A DNA stretch of 57,633 nucleotides, taken from contig CAMDOA010000011.1 in assembly GCA_945903305.1 (NCBI GenBank), positions 1 through 57,633 of the forward strand, written 5' to 3'. Made by a program: the position numbers and the translations under genes. Below the pieces are notes generated by a model. The model ran no database searches and was not told the origin of the DNA. It saw nothing but the letters and a program-made list of their open reading frames with translations. Shown here in pieces: positions 46,322-57,088 of the stretch (position 1 is its first letter; the number at the start of each line of letters is the position of its first letter). This stretch comes from Chitinophaga pinensis. GTDB lineage: Bacteria; Bacteroidota; Bacteroidia; Chitinophagales; UBA10324.

Positions 46322-47626
46322 TTAAAGTATGTTTCTGATTACAGCTGATTTCAATTGTATTTCTTCCAATTCTGCTTGTGCATTTGAATCAATGGTAATT
46401 GCTCCACCGGCAGAAAATGATAAATATTTTTTTTCGGAATCATATTGAATACTTCTGATAACGACATTGAAATCAAAATCATTTTCATTGTTTATGTATC
46501 CCACAGTTCCTGAAAATAATCCGCGTTTTGAATTTTCGAGTTCATCAATCAGCTGCATGGCTCTTATTTTCGGAGCACCGGTCATGCTGCCCATTGGAAA
46601 TGCATTTTTTATGGCTTCGGAAATTGTTGATTCATTTCTTAACTCACCGCTCACAGTAGAAACCATTTGATGAATTCGTGGATAAGAATAAATACCAAAC
46701 AATTCATCAACTTGCACGGTTCCGGCCATGCAGCTTCTCGATAAATCATTTCGAACCAGATCAACAATCATTACATTTTCGGCCCTGTCTTTTTCACTGT
46801 TGAATAATTGTTCGCGCAAATTTTTATCGGCTGATGCTTCTTCGCTTCTTCTGCTTGTTCCCTTCATGGGCTGCGAGGTAATTATATTTCCTTGTTTCAA
46901 TAAAAACCGTTCCGGACTGGCGCATAACAAATATTTATTTTCCAGTTTATAAAATGCAGAAAACGGTGCCGGTGATATTTCATTCAGTACAAAATACAAT
47001 GACAGTGGATTGCATTGATAGTGCTGGCAATAAAATTGCCGGCACAAATTCAGTTCATACACATTACCTTGACGAATATGTTCTTTTACATTTTCTACCT
47101 TCGATAAATATTCATCATCTGTCATATTCGTTTTTACTTCGGGAAAGGAGGGAAGATGTGCATCAATAATTTCTGTATTATTTATCGCATGAAAAATTTC
47201 CGATTCATTTTTTACTGATGAAATGATTTCTACTCCTTCATCTTTTATTCTGATTAAAATTTCAGGGATAAAAAAATGCAGCAACGGAAAGTTTAAATGC
47301 TCTGTATTTTTTGAAAGCAGATTTTCGATTTCATTTTTAGCATCGTAGCTGATGAAGCCGAATTTCCAACCTGCATTTTCAGTTATAAAATTCTGAAGTT
47401 TAGAAAAACAATTTTCCGAAGTAAAAATTTCATTTTTTTTACCAACAGCAAGTAAGTAAGTTTCTTTTTGATGCAAATGACTTGTGTAGTCATTATTATC
47501 AAGAGCGACTATGGTTGAATATTGTTGCGCCCACTGTATGGATTTTCGTTTGAATATTTTTTTATCGGATAGATAAAAAAAAACGGCAGTCCGTTTAGTA
47601 TCAGTACTGCCGCTTGGTTGTATCAT
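46322..47626 (-). CDS. pabB: Chorismate-binding enzyme, aminodeoxychorismate synthase component I
   Basis: 434 residues. The N-terminal 170 residues are diverged, but the chorismate-binding core is clear: GNVYELNLCRQF, LLCASPERFL, the QPMKGTSRR loop, NVMIVDLVRNDLSRSC, HQMVSTVSGEL, MGSMTGAPKIRAMQLIDELE and the C-terminal SAGGAITIDSNAQAE. The KGT and no Trp-feedback site suggest the PabB (p-aminobenzoate/folate) branch rather than TrpE. No glutaminase partner is adjacent. It starts 18 bases after the stop of a disordered acidic protein gene. Confidence 0.88.
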   Translation of the reverse strand: MIQPSGSTDTKRTAVFFYLSDKKIFKRKSIQWAQQYSTIVALDNNDYTSHLHQKETYLLAVGKKNEIFTSENCFSKLQNFITENAGWKFGFISYDAKNEIENLLSKNTEHLNFPLLHFFIPEILIRIKDEGVEIISSVKNESEIFHAINNTEIIDAHLPSFPEVKTNMTDDEYLSKVENVKEHIRQGNVYELNLCRQFYCQHYQCNPLSLYFVLNEISPAPFSAFYKLENKYLLCASPERFLLKQGNIITSQPMKGTSRRSEEASADKNLREQLFNSEKDRAENVMIVDLVRNDLSRSCMAGTVQVDELFGIYSYPRIHQMVSTVSGELRNESTISEAIKNAFPMGSMTGAPKIRAMQLIDELENSKRGLFSGTVGYINNENDFDFNVVIRSIQYDSEKKYLSFSAGGAITIDSNAQAELEEIQLKSAVIRNIL

Positions 47627-47644
47627 TGAAATAATTATTGACGA

Positions 47645-47893
47645 CTAATAATCGTCGTCTTCATCTTCATCATCAGATAATTTTGTAAAGTCATCATCCA
47701 AATCAAAATCCTCTTCGATTTCAAGATTTGATTCATCTAAATCTTCATCATCGTCTTGCTTCTTTTTGGTCGAAGGTTTTGGAGAATCTCCGGAGTTTTT
47801 CTTTCCGGCTGCAGCAAATGGTTTGGCCGCTTTCTTTGGCGCAGAACTCTTGACGGAAGGTTTGCCTGTTGATTTGGTGGAAGGTTTTTTCAT
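47645..47893 (-). CDS. Small charge-segregated disordered protein
   Basis: 82 residues from the ATG at 47893 (the frame reaches 47956; the shorter start has a lysine-rich opening typical of such proteins). First half: Lys/Ser/Pro/Ala-rich (KKPSTKSTGKPSVKSS, PKKAAKPFAAAGKK); second half: almost all Asp/Glu (DDDEDLDESNLEIEEDFDL, DDEDEDDDY). No hydrophobic core. It resembles histone-tail- or nucleoplasmin-like tails and could bind nucleic acid or basic partners. It lies between purA and pabB on the same strand. Function unknown. Confidence 0.7.
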   Translation of the reverse strand: MKKPSTKSTGKPSVKSSAPKKAAKPFAAAGKKNSGDSPKPSTKKKQDDDEDLDESNLEIEEDFDLDDDFTKLSDDEDEDDDY

Positions 47894-47964
47894 GAGTGTT
47901 GATGAATGGACTGTAAATTTTGAAACTGTTTTTGAATGTTCAAAATTTTTTTTCAATTATTTTT

Positions 47965-49248
<1,284 letters not shown>

Positions 49249-49530
49249 TCACTGAATTTTTTTGTATTGATAATTTGAGCCGCCAAAATTGATGTTGAAC
49301 ATTGAGAAAACAAAACTTTAGTTACAAACAAATTAGTTCATTTGTTAATTGGTTCATCAGTTCATTCGGTCCTTCGGAATTGAAATATTGTTCGCTTAAA
49401 TTTTTTCCGGAATATTTCGCACCCCGACTTCATCGAGATCAAATCCGAAAACAGGTAGAATACATACAGTTGGATAAAGAGAATATATTTTGAAAATATT
49501 TTTACAAGACAAAATGCTAATCGCTAAAAG
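49249..49530. other. Spacer between fur and purA with repeated GTTCATT units
   Basis: No convincing gene. From 49331 to 49372 the spacer consists of imperfect 'GTTCATT(t/c)' units; ATTAGTTCATTTGTT (49332-49346) is identical to 20847-20861 in another spacer of this window. A 63-codon plus-strand frame here has no homology features. Confidence 0.4.
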
Positions 49531-49998
49531 CTAACTGCTGATATCTTTTCTCTTTTTCTCACAACTCTCACACAACCCATATAAAATCAAAGTGTGATTG
49601 TCAATTTTAAATTTCAGCAATTCGCCCATCTTGGTTGTGATTTGATGAATGCGCGGATCGCAGAACTCAACTACTTTATGACAGTCTTTACAAATTATAT
49701 GGTCGTGCTGTTTATAACCAAACGATTTTTCGTAGAGCGCCTGATTGTTATCGAACTGATGTTTTTTTACCAACTGACAACTCAACAATAAATCAAGTGT
49801 GTTATACACTGTTGCACGACTGATGTGGTGTTCTTTTTTATTTAAATCCTGAAATAATTTTTCAGCATCAAAGTGATCATTGCGCTTATAAATTTCCTCG
49901 AGTATGGTATACCGCTCCGGAGTTTTTCGTTGCTTTTTTTCTTCAAGGTATTGAGTAAAAAACTGTCGTACCTGTTTTAATAATTCGACTTGTTTCAT
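49531..49998 (-). CDS. Fur family transcriptional regulator
   Basis: 155 residues. Winged helix (RYTILEEIYKRNDHFDAEKLFQDLNKK...ISRATVYNTLDLLLSCQLV) then the metal-binding dimer domain KQHDHIICKDCHKVVEFCD with CxxC, and a terminal CESCEKK second CxxC. The structural zinc site is therefore complete. Whether it senses Fe, Zn, Mn or peroxide (Fur, Zur, Mur, PerR) is not decidable from sequence. It lies 18 bases after the relA/spoT stop, so it is probably co-transcribed. Confidence 0.95.
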   Translation of the reverse strand: MKQVELLKQVRQFFTQYLEEKKQRKTPERYTILEEIYKRNDHFDAEKLFQDLNKKEHHISRATVYNTLDLLLSCQLVKKHQFDNNQALYEKSFGYKQHDHIICKDCHKVVEFCDPRIHQITTKMGELLKFKIDNHTLILYGLCESCEKKRKDISS

Positions 49999-50016
49999 AA
50001 TTTATTTAAGAAATAA

Positions 50017-52347
50017 TTATACGACTTTTTCATTTTCTGAAATTTCCTCGAATCTCGTAACAGTTAAAATTCCTTCCAAGTCTTTCATACTACCCATCAG
50101 ATCTTGTAGTTGCTGAGTGTCTTTCACAAACACTTTAATTATCCCTTCAAACAATCCATCCTTTGTTTCAATGGTGATGGATTGCATATTAATTTTTGCT
50201 TCGCCCGAAATGACATTGGTGATTTTATACATCACTCCCACATCATCAATACCTGTAATTTTAATTCCGGTTAGAAAAGTTATCTGGTGCTGCTTGGTCC
50301 ACTTGGTGCGCACTATTTTATATCCATACTTTGAAATAGAATTTATCGCTTTCGGACAATTGGGTCGGTGAATTTCTACTTCACCATTTTTCCCAATGAA
50401 ACCAAACACATCATCACCTGGAATTGGTTTACAACATTCAGCCAAATTGTAGTCAACAGTTTCAGAACCTTCGCCAAACACAAATAGGTTTGCATTGTGT
50501 TGCAATTTATTTTTTATAGCCAATTCTACATCTACACTGTTTTTCTTCTCCTTATTCCGCAATTCAATTTCGTCGCCCTGTTTCACAAAATTCTGAATCT
50601 CGCTGATGTGAAAATTCCCCACACCAATGCTGTAATACAAATCGTTCAGGTTGGTGAGTTTATAAAATCCCAATAATTTATTCAGGTTCGGGTTATTAAA
50701 ATTTACCTTGTATTCCCTGAAAATATTTTCCAATGCTTTTTTTCCAATAGAAATTATGCGTCGGCGCTCTTCACGAAAAATATCTTTGAGTTTTGATTTT
50801 GCTTTTGCCGCTACTACATAATTCATCCAGTCTTCTGAAGGTTTCATTTTTTTTGAAGTCAGAATTTCCACCTGATCTCCATTGTTCAATCGGTGACTGA
50901 TGGGAACAATTTTCTGATTCAGTTTTGCACCAATGCATCGGTATCCGACATCAGAATGAATTTCAAAAGCGAAATCGAGAATGGTAGAATTTTTTGGCAA
51001 TACCTTCATGTCGCCCTTTGGAGTGAATACATAAATTTCATCAGCAAACAAATTCAGTTTAAAATCATCAATGAAATCAAGTGTGTTTGTATCCGGATTT
51101 TCCAACAGTTCGCGAATGCTTCGCAGCCAATCATCCACCGCAGATTCGCCGGTTTGATTTTCTTTATCCTTCTCTTTGTATTTCCAGTGAGCGGCATAAC
51201 CTTTCTCGGCAATTTCATTCATTCGATTGGTGCGAATCTGAACCTCCACCCATTTGCCTTTTGGCCCCATAACGGTAGTATGCAAGGCTTCGTACCCATT
51301 TGCTTTCGGTGTTGAAATCCAATCGCGCAGCCGATCAGGATTCGGGTGATAAAAATCGGTGACAATGGAATACACCCGCCAGCAATCAGCTTTTTCATTT
51401 TCAATATCTGAATCAACAATAATCCGGATGGCAAACTTATCATACACTTCATCGAACGGAACTCCTTGCTCCTTCATCTTTCGCCAGATTGAAGAAATGG
51501 ATTTCGGGCGCCCGAATATTTCAAACTTTTTTATTCCATGTTCGGGAATAACTTCTTTTACCGGCTTTATAAATTCATTGATGTATTTATCTCTTTCCTT
51601 TTTCGAATCGGCAAGTTTTAGCGTTATCTGCTTATAAATTTTAGGCTCTGAATATTTAAGTGATAAATCTTCCAATTCAGTTTTAATAGCATACAACCCT
51701 AATCGATGTGCGAGCGGAACATAGAGATAAACTGTTTCGGAAGCAATTTTCAATTGCTTGTTGCGCGGCATTGAATCCATGGTGCGCATATTATGTAACC
51801 GATCGCCCAACTTTATTAAAATAACCCGAACATCTTTTGCCAGTGTAAGTAAAATCTTCCGGATGTTTTCGGCCTGCACAAAACCATGCTGATCAAAAAT
51901 CACGGCAATTTTTGTAAGGCCGTCAATAATTTCTTTTACTTTTTTTCCGAACTCGCGCTCAACATCTTCCAATGTAATTTCTGTATCTTCCACTACATCG
52001 TGAAGTAATGCGCATATCACACCAACCGGCCCAAGCCCAATTTCTTTTGCCACAATTTGTGCCACGGCAAGCGGATGTAAAATGTAGGGCTCTCCACTTC
52101 GGCGGCGCATTTCTTTGTGCGCATCCAATGCCATTTCAAAAGCGAGGCGAATTTGTTTGTGATCGCCTTTTTGCATTTGTGGTTTCAGCGACAACAATAA
52201 ATTCCGATACTGTTTTAAAATCTCTTTTCGCTCAAGATTAGTGATAGAATCTTCGGCTTCCTTTTGAACAGGATGATTTTCTGCATAAGCAGATGGATTT
52301 TTTTCAACCACAATCATTTCCTTCTTTGTGTCTTTAAACTCACTCAT
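50017..52347 (-). CDS. Bifunctional (p)ppGpp synthetase/hydrolase (RelA/SpoT)
   Basis: 776 residues in the Rel order: HD hydrolase (YILHPLAVAQIV, ALLHDVVEDTEI, about residues 80-125), synthetase (FGRPKSISSIWRKM, YDKFAIRIIVDS, WVEVQIRTNRMNEIAEKGYAAHWKYKE, about 280-395), TGS (IYVFTPKGDMKVLPKNST, about 430-490), helical/zinc-finger region (NLAECCKPIPGDDVFGFI) and C-terminal ACT. The HDxxED motif is intact, so it can degrade the alarmone; both activities are expected. It controls the stringent response. Just downstream of a large T9SS gene and before fur. Confidence 0.96.
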   Translation of the reverse strand: MSEFKDTKKEMIVVEKNPSAYAENHPVQKEAEDSITNLERKEILKQYRNLLLSLKPQMQKGDHKQIRLAFEMALDAHKEMRRRSGEPYILHPLAVAQIVAKEIGLGPVGVICALLHDVVEDTEITLEDVEREFGKKVKEIIDGLTKIAVIFDQHGFVQAENIRKILLTLAKDVRVILIKLGDRLHNMRTMDSMPRNKQLKIASETVYLYVPLAHRLGLYAIKTELEDLSLKYSEPKIYKQITLKLADSKKERDKYINEFIKPVKEVIPEHGIKKFEIFGRPKSISSIWRKMKEQGVPFDEVYDKFAIRIIVDSDIENEKADCWRVYSIVTDFYHPNPDRLRDWISTPKANGYEALHTTVMGPKGKWVEVQIRTNRMNEIAEKGYAAHWKYKEKDKENQTGESAVDDWLRSIRELLENPDTNTLDFIDDFKLNLFADEIYVFTPKGDMKVLPKNSTILDFAFEIHSDVGYRCIGAKLNQKIVPISHRLNNGDQVEILTSKKMKPSEDWMNYVVAAKAKSKLKDIFREERRRIISIGKKALENIFREYKVNFNNPNLNKLLGFYKLTNLNDLYYSIGVGNFHISEIQNFVKQGDEIELRNKEKKNSVDVELAIKNKLQHNANLFVFGEGSETVDYNLAECCKPIPGDDVFGFIGKNGEVEIHRPNCPKAINSISKYGYKIVRTKWTKQHQITFLTGIKITGIDDVGVMYKITNVISGEAKINMQSITIETKDGLFEGIIKVFVKDTQQLQDLMGSMKDLEGILTVTRFEEISENEKVV

Positions 52348-52354
52348 AAGTCCC

Positions 52355-55066
52355 TCAATTTACAACAACTATTTTTTGATGCCATACTTTATTGTCGGAG
52401 CGAATGGATAAAATATACATTCCTGCTGAAGCATTCTTCATTGAAAAAGCATTAATGGTCGAACCTGAAAATTTTCCGGATAAAAATTTCCGTCCGGTTA
52501 AATCATAAACTTCATAGTCATATTTATTTTCATCGGGCAGTTGAACAGTTATTTTTCCGTTGGTTGCCTGAACCGGATTTGGAAAAACATGTATTGAATT
52601 TTGTTTTTGAATTTCTTTTACCGTAATCAGATGCAGTGGCGAATCTAAAACCAATACATAGGAAGAATAAGGATTCAATAGATAAGAACCTGTAACAATG
52701 TTTCCATCCAGATCGCGAAAAACAGAATCGGCACCGAGCGGAATTGATACCGTATTGGGTGAATAATTCATCAGCAAAACCGACATTAGTATGGAGTCGT
52801 GTTTGAAAACAGAAACTGGAAACAGGTGAATGTTATCGAAGTAAACAAGAGAATCGGGTTGGTGCAATTCGAAACTCAGCGCAAGAGGAGTAATATATTG
52901 TGTAGATTGAAAAAAATAATTGTAATCCGTGCGGCTTGTTTCAATTGGGAAATATTTGTTAAACCCCACACTGCCGTAAGGCGAAACCTGATAAGTAATA
53001 TCTGAGCGCACTATGCTTTCATTGGAACCTGAAACAGAAAATGACATTTCATAGTATTGATTGTTTTGAAAAGGAAACTGATTTGAAACAATTTTAGCAG
53101 TTGCGGTTGAATCGGTTGCGGTAATTTCAAATTTTATACATCCACCATCCATCATGGTTAAGTTATCGAGTAGAAGCGAATTATTATTTAAAGGAATTGT
53201 GCTCCAGTCATCATAATTGTTTGTGAAATTTCCATTGGAAATTAAATCATTTCCGGTAGTATCAGTTGCATACTGATTTTTCCATTCCACATTAGAAACA
53301 TGACTGTTTGAATCCTGTAAAGTGTTTTGATTCCAACTTGAAAGGGAGAATACTTTTTTTTCTATGATTGTGTCTGAATTTATTTCTTCATAGATGGGAA
53401 AATAGTCATACGGATTGCAATAGTAATTGCTGTCGGAATTTAAGGGAAGAAAATTTTCACTCTTGGCATTTAATTGAACCACTTTCTGATTATGGTTTAA
53501 TGAATAAAGAATATTGTTTTTCAATTCAATTTGATTGGTCGAATTTTGGGTGGCGCCATCTGTAATAAAAACCTGTCCTGCTTGATTATTATAAAGCACA
53601 TTTCCTTTTATAAAATGATGATGATTGAATTGCCCAACATAAATGCCATAAGAATCGGAATTTATTATGGTGTTGTTGATTATGGAATCGTGATGGCAGT
53701 AATCGTTTAAAAAAATTCCAAATGAAAAAGGTTTTTGGAATTTTAAACCGGTTACATCACCCCGTGTGTTTAAAATAAAATTATCTTTTATTAAAACGCT
53801 ATTTGATTCATTTCCAAAAAGGGTAATTCCTCCACCGAAATTTAAATTCAGAGAAGAATGATTTATAAAATTTCGTTCAATTCTGTTACCTAAATTATAA
53901 AGGCTAATTGCGTTGTAACAAGTACTATCAATATAATTATCAATAATTGTATCATGAATTCCTGATTCAAGGTGAATAGCAATTGCCTGATAAATTTTAT
54001 CGTAACCGAAGCCAATGTTTATACCGGTTCGCCTTATTTCATTGCCTGCTATTTTTCCGTTAAATAAAAAGAAACTGGATATCGCATCACCTCCAGTGTC
54101 GCTAATTTTATTATTTAAAATTTTTACATGGTTTGAAGTCTGAAAAAATCGCAATGCTTGTTGTTTAATTTTTTTAAAGGATGAATTTTTAATTTCAATA
54201 TTATTGATTGATTTAGAAAACCGAATCGCATCAATAGATTGACCTGTAAAACTTAAACTATCAAAAATCAGATGGCTTACAATTTCATTGCAAAGTATTC
54301 CATATTCAAGCACAGACCCTTCAATAGTTGCATTAGAAATGTTTGAAAATTGAGGTGGTATTATAAAGATAAGTTGATTTAAAGTATCGCAATACCATTC
54401 GTTTAATGTATCAAGTGCTCCCAAATGATTTTGTAAATAGAATCCATGAAATTGTGGAATAATTTGTGAAATAGGACCTGCAAAAGTTAAGAATCCTTGA
54501 TCAAAATTTATTATTTCAGCGATATCATATTGAAATTCATTGGCACGAATTACTGCACTTGAATTATTCCAATAGCCGGTTGATTGAATTAGGTCAGGTG
54601 AAAATATACCGGTACTAAGGAATGAACTATAAACACTCAGCAAACCCGAATTCGGATAACGAGCAGGTTGCATCCATTTATCATTAAACCAAATACTTTT
54701 TATATGGTTAGTATCATTCAATGAAAACACATTTCCGTTGTTATTCCAACCGGTTAATTTCTTGAAACCGGTTATAATTGGTAATGCACCAATACCATAT
54801 TTTCCAAAATAGATTGGGGAATTTATGCTTCCGGAATTTTGAATAATAAGAGTTCCATAAAATTCATCATTACATTTTAATAAAACTGAATCTCCGGGAA
54901 GTAAGGTAATAGAATTTATCTTCCCTATTGTTTCCCAAGCTGAATCTGGAAATATCCCTGAAAAATTATCGTTGCCTGAACTGGATGATAAATAATAAGT
55001 TGAAGCATTTACATCAGAAGAGCAAATACATAACAATAAACCAATCGTTAAAAAAAACTTTTTCAT
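52355..55066 (-). CDS. Right-handed beta-helix surface protein with type IX sorting domain
   Basis: 903 residues: signal peptide (to about 21, VNA-ST), then YYLSSSSGNDNFSGIFPDSAWETIGKI, the usual N-cap of pectate-lyase/parallel-beta-helix proteins, followed by PbH1 repeats (about 220-520; e.g. IRFSKSINNIEIKNSSFKKI, NHVKILNNKISDTGGDAIS, NRIERNFINHSS, SNSVLIKDNFIL). A beta-sandwich (NGNFTNNYDDWSTIPL..., about 600-730) may bind carbohydrate. The last 75 residues are a Por tail (IHVFPNPVQATNGKITVQLP... GMYILSIRSDNKVWHQKIVVVN). Probably a secreted polysaccharide lyase or binding protein; catalytic residues were not identified. Confidence 0.88.
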   Translation of the reverse strand: MKKFFLTIGLLLCICSSDVNASTYYLSSSSGNDNFSGIFPDSAWETIGKINSITLLPGDSVLLKCNDEFYGTLIIQNSGSINSPIYFGKYGIGALPIITGFKKLTGWNNNGNVFSLNDTNHIKSIWFNDKWMQPARYPNSGLLSVYSSFLSTGIFSPDLIQSTGYWNNSSAVIRANEFQYDIAEIINFDQGFLTFAGPISQIIPQFHGFYLQNHLGALDTLNEWYCDTLNQLIFIIPPQFSNISNATIEGSVLEYGILCNEIVSHLIFDSLSFTGQSIDAIRFSKSINNIEIKNSSFKKIKQQALRFFQTSNHVKILNNKISDTGGDAISSFFLFNGKIAGNEIRRTGINIGFGYDKIYQAIAIHLESGIHDTIIDNYIDSTCYNAISLYNLGNRIERNFINHSSLNLNFGGGITLFGNESNSVLIKDNFILNTRGDVTGLKFQKPFSFGIFLNDYCHHDSIINNTIINSDSYGIYVGQFNHHHFIKGNVLYNNQAGQVFITDGATQNSTNQIELKNNILYSLNHNQKVVQLNAKSENFLPLNSDSNYYCNPYDYFPIYEEINSDTIIEKKVFSLSSWNQNTLQDSNSHVSNVEWKNQYATDTTGNDLISNGNFTNNYDDWSTIPLNNNSLLLDNLTMMDGGCIKFEITATDSTATAKIVSNQFPFQNNQYYEMSFSVSGSNESIVRSDITYQVSPYGSVGFNKYFPIETSRTDYNYFFQSTQYITPLALSFELHQPDSLVYFDNIHLFPVSVFKHDSILMSVLLMNYSPNTVSIPLGADSVFRDLDGNIVTGSYLLNPYSSYVLVLDSPLHLITVKEIQKQNSIHVFPNPVQATNGKITVQLPDENKYDYEVYDLTGRKFLSGKFSGSTINAFSMKNASAGMYILSIRSDNKVWHQKIVVVN

Positions 55067-55211
55067 CAGGGCTGAAATGTAGTGTAAACTCGGTGTGTCA
55101 ACTTTGTAAAAATATCAACGAAGGCAATGTGTATCATTTTAATTTTCATTTCGGCTGCCACCAATTGCAACATTTACATTCACAAAATTTCAATTCAAAA
55201 ATAATTCATCA

Positions 55212-55976
55212 ATGGCAGCAACCACGCAATCAGGTAAGGAAATGAATGAAGAAAAAACTTCTTCATTAAAAAAATTACTTGAAGCAGGTCGCATGTTGCA
55301 ACAGGCGGGTAACCATCATCACCCGTTTAACGAAAAATTAGAATGGATTGAAACACTCATTCATACTGAAGAATTAGAACGAAGAAGATTTGCTGAATAC
55401 CTCAATGATGAGTTAGGTGCTATGCTTGCCGGTATCAAATTAAAATTTTCGTCGATTGAAAAGGAAACAAGCAATCTTTCACCTGAATCAAAAGAATCAT
55501 TTAATGGCGGAGTTAATTTATTAGATGAGGCAATAGAACAAATCAGAAACCTGGCACATCATGAAATGCCAATGAATATGGATTTTGGTTTAACTAATGC
55601 CATTAACAATCTCGTGAACCGAATTAATGATTCGGCTTTGTTGGCAATACAAATTCACATTATAAATTCAGAAATAAGTTTACCCATTGCGCTGGAAACC
55701 ACAGCATACAGAATTTTACAGGAACTGCTTAAAAATATTATGTATCACTCTAAAGCAGTGAACTCAAAAATTTTTATTTACCAACACGGTTCTACATTGT
55801 TGATAGAAATTTCAGATGATGGAATAGGATTTAATTACCAGAAGGAATTGCATCATCCGCGTGGGTTGGGTTTGAAAAAAATATTTCAACGGGTGCAAAT
55901 GTTGGGTGGGAAAATTGATGTGCTATCCACTCAAAAAATCGGAACCAAGTTCAGTATTGAACTTCCGCTTAAATAA
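55212..55976 (+). CDS. NarL-type sensor histidine kinase with Asn in place of the phospho-acceptor His
   Basis: 254 residues, no membrane segment. A helical DHp region with ERRRFAEYLNDELGAMLAGIKL (split here as ERRRFAEYLN-DELGAML-AGIKL) corresponds to the HisKA_3 motif 'RiA.eLHDelGa.Ls.ik', but residue 65 is Asn (codon AAT at 55404-55406) instead of His; one base change from CAT. The DxxxQ phosphatase motif is also altered (DELGA). The ATPase domain is intact: N box QELLKNIMYHSKA (Asn175), DDGIGF (202-207) and GLGLKKI (218-224). A response regulator follows after 108 bases. Either the ATG at 55212 or that at 55242 may be used. It may be a non-phosphorylating scaffold, or the window carries a variant. 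Confidence 0.88.
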   Translation: MAATTQSGKEMNEEKTSSLKKLLEAGRMLQQAGNHHHPFNEKLEWIETLIHTEELERRRFAEYLNDELGAMLAGIKLKFSSIEKETSNLSPESKESFNGGVNLLDEAIEQIRNLAHHEMPMNMDFGLTNAINNLVNRINDSALLAIQIHIINSEISLPIALETTAYRILQELLKNIMYHSKAVNSKIFIYQHGSTLLIEISDDGIGFNYQKELHHPRGLGLKKIFQRVQMLGGKIDVLSTQKIGTKFSIELPLK

Positions 55977-56084
55977 TTCCGAAGTTATTATTCACAAATA
56001 GTAGTTAGCAATAACTAACTAACCATTCCGTTGGTTGTATATTCACCTGATAATTTTGATTCACAAATTCATTAAGAAATAATT

Positions 56085-56771
56085 ATGGAACTAATTAAAA
56101 TTTTTGTTGCCGACGATCACCAGCTTTTTATTGAAGGAATTAAAGCGCTCACCCGCGATAGTCAGGAAGTAAAGTTGATAGGTGAAGCTGAAAACGGTGA
56201 AGATTTATTGGAGCAATTAAAAACTAATGTGCCCGATGTTATTTTAATGGATATTAATATGCCTAAGATAAATGGCATTGAAGCCACAAAAAAAATCCGC
56301 CAGCTATATCCCGATGTAAAAATTCTTGCTCTTACTATGTTCGACGATACATTATATGTATCGGAAATGATTAAGGCCGGAGCATCAGGATACTTATTAA
56401 AGAATGCGGGAAGAGCCGAACTGATTACTGCAATTTCAACCGTATTTAAAGGTGAACGATATGTAAGTAGCGAAGTATCACTCAGAATGATTGATAAAAT
56501 GAATGCCGGCGATCATACTTCATCTGAAAACAAAATGCCTCCGGTTCGCAAATCAGAAGTCACAAAAAAGGAATTGGAAATTTTAAAACTGATTGCAACA
56601 GAGTTAACCAATGCAGAAATTGCAGTGAAGTTGAATAATAGTCCCATGACCATAATTACTCACCGGAAAAATTTATTGCGCAAACTTGGCGTGAAAAATA
56701 CTGCCGGACTTATTAAGTATGCAATGGAAAACGGAATGCTGAACGATGATTATCAAGCTGGTAAGCATTAA
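56085..56771 (+). CDS. NarL/LuxR-type response regulator
   Basis: 228 residues. Receiver (ADDHQLF at 9-15, Asp56 in ILMDINMPKINGIEA, switch Thr in ALTMFDD, Lys in SGYLLKNAG) with all catalytic residues intact, then a LuxR-type HTH (KSEVTKKELEILKLIATELTNAEIA split over about 161-186, MTIITHRKNLLRKLGVKNTAGLIKYA). It should be a phosphorylation-dependent DNA-binding regulator. It follows a kinase gene that lacks the phospho-accepting His, so another phosphodonor must act or the pair works unconventionally. Confidence 0.95.
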   Translation: MELIKIFVADDHQLFIEGIKALTRDSQEVKLIGEAENGEDLLEQLKTNVPDVILMDINMPKINGIEATKKIRQLYPDVKILALTMFDDTLYVSEMIKAGASGYLLKNAGRAELITAISTVFKGERYVSSEVSLRMIDKMNAGDHTSSENKMPPVRKSEVTKKELEILKLIATELTNAEIAVKLNNSPMTIITHRKNLLRKLGVKNTAGLIKYAMENGMLNDDYQAGKH

Positions 56772-56952
56772 ATTCATTCGCTAATTAGTACTGTATTTTT
56801 CTTGCTTGGGTAAAAGGAATATTTCCTTTTATAAAAATTATTCGAAAATATTTTATTCTGTGTAACCTATTTTCAATTCGTTTGTAGAAGACCTCAAACA
56901 CAGAAGAAAACACAAAGGGAAATTCGTTCAAACCGAAAATCTTTCAAGATTT

Positions 56953-57021
56953 AACCGCCTTCTTCCACGCTCACTTTAGGTTTGGTGTTTTACCTGACGG
57001 GAGATTTGAAGGCGGTTTTTT
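56953..57021 (+). terminator. Long-loop intrinsic terminator or small structured RNA
   Basis: AACCGCCTTC (56953-56962) pairs perfectly with GAAGGCGGTT (57008-57017), followed by a T-run. The 45-base interior contains further pairing (AGGT/ACCT around 56978-56994), which is unusual for a simple terminator. It could end the two-component transcript or be the end of a small RNA. Confidence 0.65.
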
Positions 57022-57060
57022 ATTTCCATTATTCCCGATAATATTTTTTTTCTATCACAC

Positions 57061-57088
57061 TTTCCATCTCCATTCTGTATTACATTTG
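57061..57088 (+). promoter_or_regulatory. Predicted promoter of the tRNA-Leu region
   Basis: TACATTTG (57081-57088) is an exact TAnnTTTG box followed by CC; TTTC at 57061-57064 is a possible -33 element (spacer 16). It lies 19 bases before the decayed tRNA-Leu copy and would transcribe through it into the intact tRNA. Confidence 0.5.

Noticed and set aside
49302-49493. A 63-codon plus-strand frame in the fur-purA spacer
   Set aside because: Composed partly of the GTTCATT repeat, no family features, and no plausible promoter or conserved start.
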